Assembly: GCA_003568945.1 (NCBI GenBank)
Contig: BDIP01000046.1
Location: forward strand, 5,481-36,500
Direction of reading: 5' to 3'
DNA length: 31,020 nucleotides
Source: Kipferlia bialata
Taxonomy: Eukaryota; Fornicata
The position numbers and the translations under genes were made by a program. The notes below the pieces were generated by a model. The model did no database searches and was not told the DNA's origin. It saw nothing but the letters and a program-made list of their open reading frames with translations. Below, one piece after another: positions 30,170-31,020 of the stretch. Every line of letters begins with the position of its first letter. Within the stretch, counting starts at the first letter, position 1.

Positions 30170-31020
30170 AGAATGAATATATACATATATATAGTACCTG
30201 AACTCCGCCATGTCACTCATGAATGTGAGGCTGAGGGGCACGTCACTGAGTGCTGGGATGATGCCCTTGGCCGGGGTCACAGACAGAGGCATCTCCTCAG
30301 ACAGCCAGTCCTGCTCGCCTCGCTTCCCCTTCTTCTTGAGGGTGGAGGAGGTGCTGCCTAGCTCAACCTAATGATTAGGGGAGCTATATATATATATATA
30401 TGTATGGAGATCTACACAAGTATATATATAGAGAGAGAGTATTGAGGGTGGAAGAGGTGCTGCCAAGCTCAACCTAATGATTAGAGGGATGGATAGACAC
30501 ATAAATGCAGCAGTGTGTGGTTACTGTAGGATGTACCTGGGGCACCCCGCCCTCCCCCTGTGTCATCTTGCCCTGGACAAAGGACACATTGTACCGGAGG
30601 GGCATGGGGGAGGGGTTGCGAAGGGTAAGAGATGTCTCTCTGCCTTCGAGGAAGGAGACCCTACCGAGGTCTAGAGAGGATACTGCGTGTCAGATGAATG
30701 TACAGTGCGGCATCAGGAGAGCATGGCGACATCCCACCAGTATCAGTATCAGATTCAGTTTCCCAGTAGGCCACTATCCACTCCCCACCTGGCTGCTGTG
30801 TGTATGCGTCCAACAGGAGCAGAGCCGTCTGCATGACTGTGCAGTTGACATCCACTATGGTGGAGCCCCTGGTCAGGGTGTCCTGCTCACTGCTCAGTCT
30901 GATCAATGCTCTGTACACACCGGCAGCACTGCCACAGAACTCAACTGTCACCTAGGAGTCAGGAGAGAGAGAGGGGGGGGGGGGGTCAGTGATTAACAGA
31001 GAGAGAGAGGGGTACCTTCT
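20690..31020 (-). CDS. CFAP47: CFAP47-like ciliary protein, 3' part (48 exons in window, 5' end outside)
   Basis: The gene runs leftward from beyond 31020 to TGA at 20690. I traced 48 exons separated by 47 introns, about 2,213 residues in the window. Every junction but the last closes in phase. CFAP47 is a flagellar protein of the central apparatus, and its loss causes sperm flagellar defects in mammals. Seen: a long series of immunoglobulin-like ASH/MSP-type domains (VDFGQCPVG, ELRNTG, INIHNLGYT, FRPLYPGTYKC), then a calponin-homology-like segment, then further ASH-like domains. This order, with the CH domain embedded near the C-terminus, distinguishes CFAP47 from HYDIN and CFAP65. Introns are mostly 50-130 nt, with CTNAC-type acceptors. 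Exon coordinates are given in the three regional entries. No break in the frame was found apart from the last junction. Confidence 0.85.
21118..21194. repeat. Poly-G (plus) / poly-C (transcript strand) tract in last CFAP47-like intron
   Basis: About 77 bases of almost pure G on the plus strand, broken only by a T/A and by an AAGAA. The last run is roughly 38 G. On the transcript it is a C tract ahead of the acceptor. It is a strong candidate for G-quadruplex formation on the plus strand, and its exact length may be uncertain in the assembly. Confidence 0.9.
22269..24834 (-). other. CFAP47: CFAP47-like gene, exons 30-42: linker and calponin-homology segment
   Basis: Exons: 24834-24740, 24678-24574, 24517-24416, 24344-24259, 24191-23887, 23830-23720, 23659-23341, 23278-23204, 23140-22989, 22893-22795, 22722-22652, 22589-22526, 22458-22269. 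The last five carry a CH-like fold: QEQQLLTWLNFHVPR (first helix), FDQVGGPEIMALVYSHCPTL (core helix), then GLHLASDRLRLLSP and VLLLLSLFVHLSHFVPQHV. Animal CFAP47 has the same order (W-L-N helix, 'D-x-x-x-G-x-V', then 'F-M-L-L-F-C-V-Y-L-Y-E-K-L-P-x-Y-L-P'). An upstream segment (FPRVSADNFPACFTD-x-H-LDGRLAFDLLK) may be a further CH-related helix bundle. CH domains bind actin or microtubules, and here a microtubule role is likely by inference. Confidence 0.72.
25268..25339 (-). other. GC-AG intron in the CFAP47-like gene
   Basis: The 72-nt segment begins GCACGATGGG and ends CTAATCTCAG on the transcript strand. It is open in frame, so an ORF caller reads through it. Removing it joins INIHNLGYT to (E)GSLRVRLP, which matches the uninterrupted NKGY-x-x-LxxxxRLP core of HYDIN/CFAP47 ASH domains. 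Retention would insert 24 residues in that core. Confidence 0.65.
26416..26515 (-). repeat. Duplicated intron acceptor with exon start, plus (GA)n tract
   Basis: A ~36-base unit (CCATGGTGGACAGGACACGG then CCTGGGGTGAGGAGAG, plus strand) occurs at 26416 and again at 26480, 64 bases apart, separated by a GA microsatellite. Each copy contains a complete CTCACCCCAG acceptor on the minus strand. Only the copy whose exon starts at 26436 keeps the CFAP47-like frame. Confidence 0.85.
26436..26580. repeat. GA/CT microsatellite in CFAP47-like intron
   Basis: Long GA runs, with a short G run, fill most of the intron. Similar GA runs occur in introns at about 27667-27702, 29190-29206 and 30132-30165, and TA runs at about 27318-27330, 27890-27905 and 30384-30402. 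All are intronic. Confidence 0.8.
30337..30484 (-). repeat. Second duplicated acceptor in the CFAP47-like gene
   Basis: A ~40-base unit (GAGGGTGGAGGAGGTGCTGC, then GCTCAACCTAATGATTAG) occurs at about 30337-30378 and, with a few substitutions, at about 30443-30484. The copies are 106 bases apart and separated by TA/GA microsatellite. Each carries CTAATCATTAG on the transcript strand. Only the acceptor next to 30367 keeps frame. Confidence 0.8.

Larger units (their letters stand above)
24906..31020 (-). other. CFAP47: CFAP47-like gene, exons 1-29 of the window: ASH/MSP-domain array
   Basis: Exons in coding order: 31020-31016 (partial), 30951-30789, 30670-30537, 30367-30198, 30110-29922, 29843-29779, 29704-29587, 29516-29423, 29308-29217, 29110-28987, 28902-28828, 28759-28643, 28579-28473, 28410-28244, 28161-28062, 28000-27922, 27812-27712, 27652-27568, 27514-27339, 27263-27114, 27042-26792, 26713-26645, 26436-26346, 26286-26008, 25941-25866, 25801-25714, 25666-25340, 25267-25095, 24991-24906. 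Typical beta-sandwich signatures recur: 'LGRVSFLEG...LTLRNPSPMPLRYNV', 'DFGQCPVGVPQVRHIELRNTG', and 'INIHNLGYT' followed after splicing by 'GSLRVRLP', as in HYDIN-family ASH repeats. The domains average about 100 residues. Acidic linker DSDDEDEG lies near 26910. Phases were checked across each junction. Confidence 0.8.

Noticed and set aside
1-31020. Mobile elements, viral remnants, CRISPR, rRNA
   Set aside because: No reverse transcriptase, integrase, transposase or capsid-like frame, no long terminal repeats, no regularly spaced repeat array and no rRNA sequence were seen.

Overview
The window is nuclear DNA of a flagellated, intron-rich unicellular eukaryote. It carries spliced genes on both strands, ABCE1 (absent from bacteria), three ciliary genes and an FCP1-type CTD phosphatase. 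I resolved about 76 introns by reading frame. Nearly all end in a branch-point-like CTNAC placed directly against the acceptor AG (CTGACCCCAG, CTAACCCCTAG, CTCACCCCAG and so on). That fused branch/acceptor is known from metamonads (Giardia, Trichomonas and relatives). With the high intron density, a free-living fornicate-type metamonad such as Kipferlia is my best guess, but this is inference. TGA, TAG and TAA all serve as stops, so the code looks standard.

Layout: (1) 1-4831 (+): 3' part of a long coiled-coil protein gene, 16 exons, 5' end outside the window. (2) 4832-5475: spacer with one doubtful small Cys-rich/acidic ORF on the minus strand. (3) 5476-7417 (+): ABCE1/Rli1 with one intron just after its start. 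(4) 7819-9468 (+): intronless helical-repeat protein with a Lys/Gly tail, possibly SRP72. (5) 9683-11827 (-): a 605-residue putative ciliary protein in four exons, with two short 5' exons that plain ORF calling misses. (6) 11999-13132 (+): CFAP161-like ciliary protein, divergent from (5). (7) 13330-15027 (-): FCP1-like RNA polymerase II CTD phosphatase. (8) 15306-18279 (-): WD40 protein with a histone-H1-like basic tail. (9) 18574-20314 (+): metallophosphoesterase, six exons. (10) 20690-31020 (-): 3' part of a CFAP47-like central-apparatus gene, 48 exons in the window, with many ASH/MSP-type domains and a calponin-homology segment near the C-terminus.

Three of the genes are ciliary and the others serve core functions (ribosome recycling, transcription, possibly SRP, chromatin). 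There is no operon-like linkage, mobile element, CRISPR, rRNA or convincing tRNA. The most distinctive content is in the splicing: the fused branch/acceptor motif, two acceptors where the AG nearest the branch must be skipped, a GC-AG intron supported by domain conservation, two duplicated (decoy) acceptors, an in-frame alternative acceptor, and a 77-nt G/C homopolymer-like intron tract beside a junction whose phase does not close.
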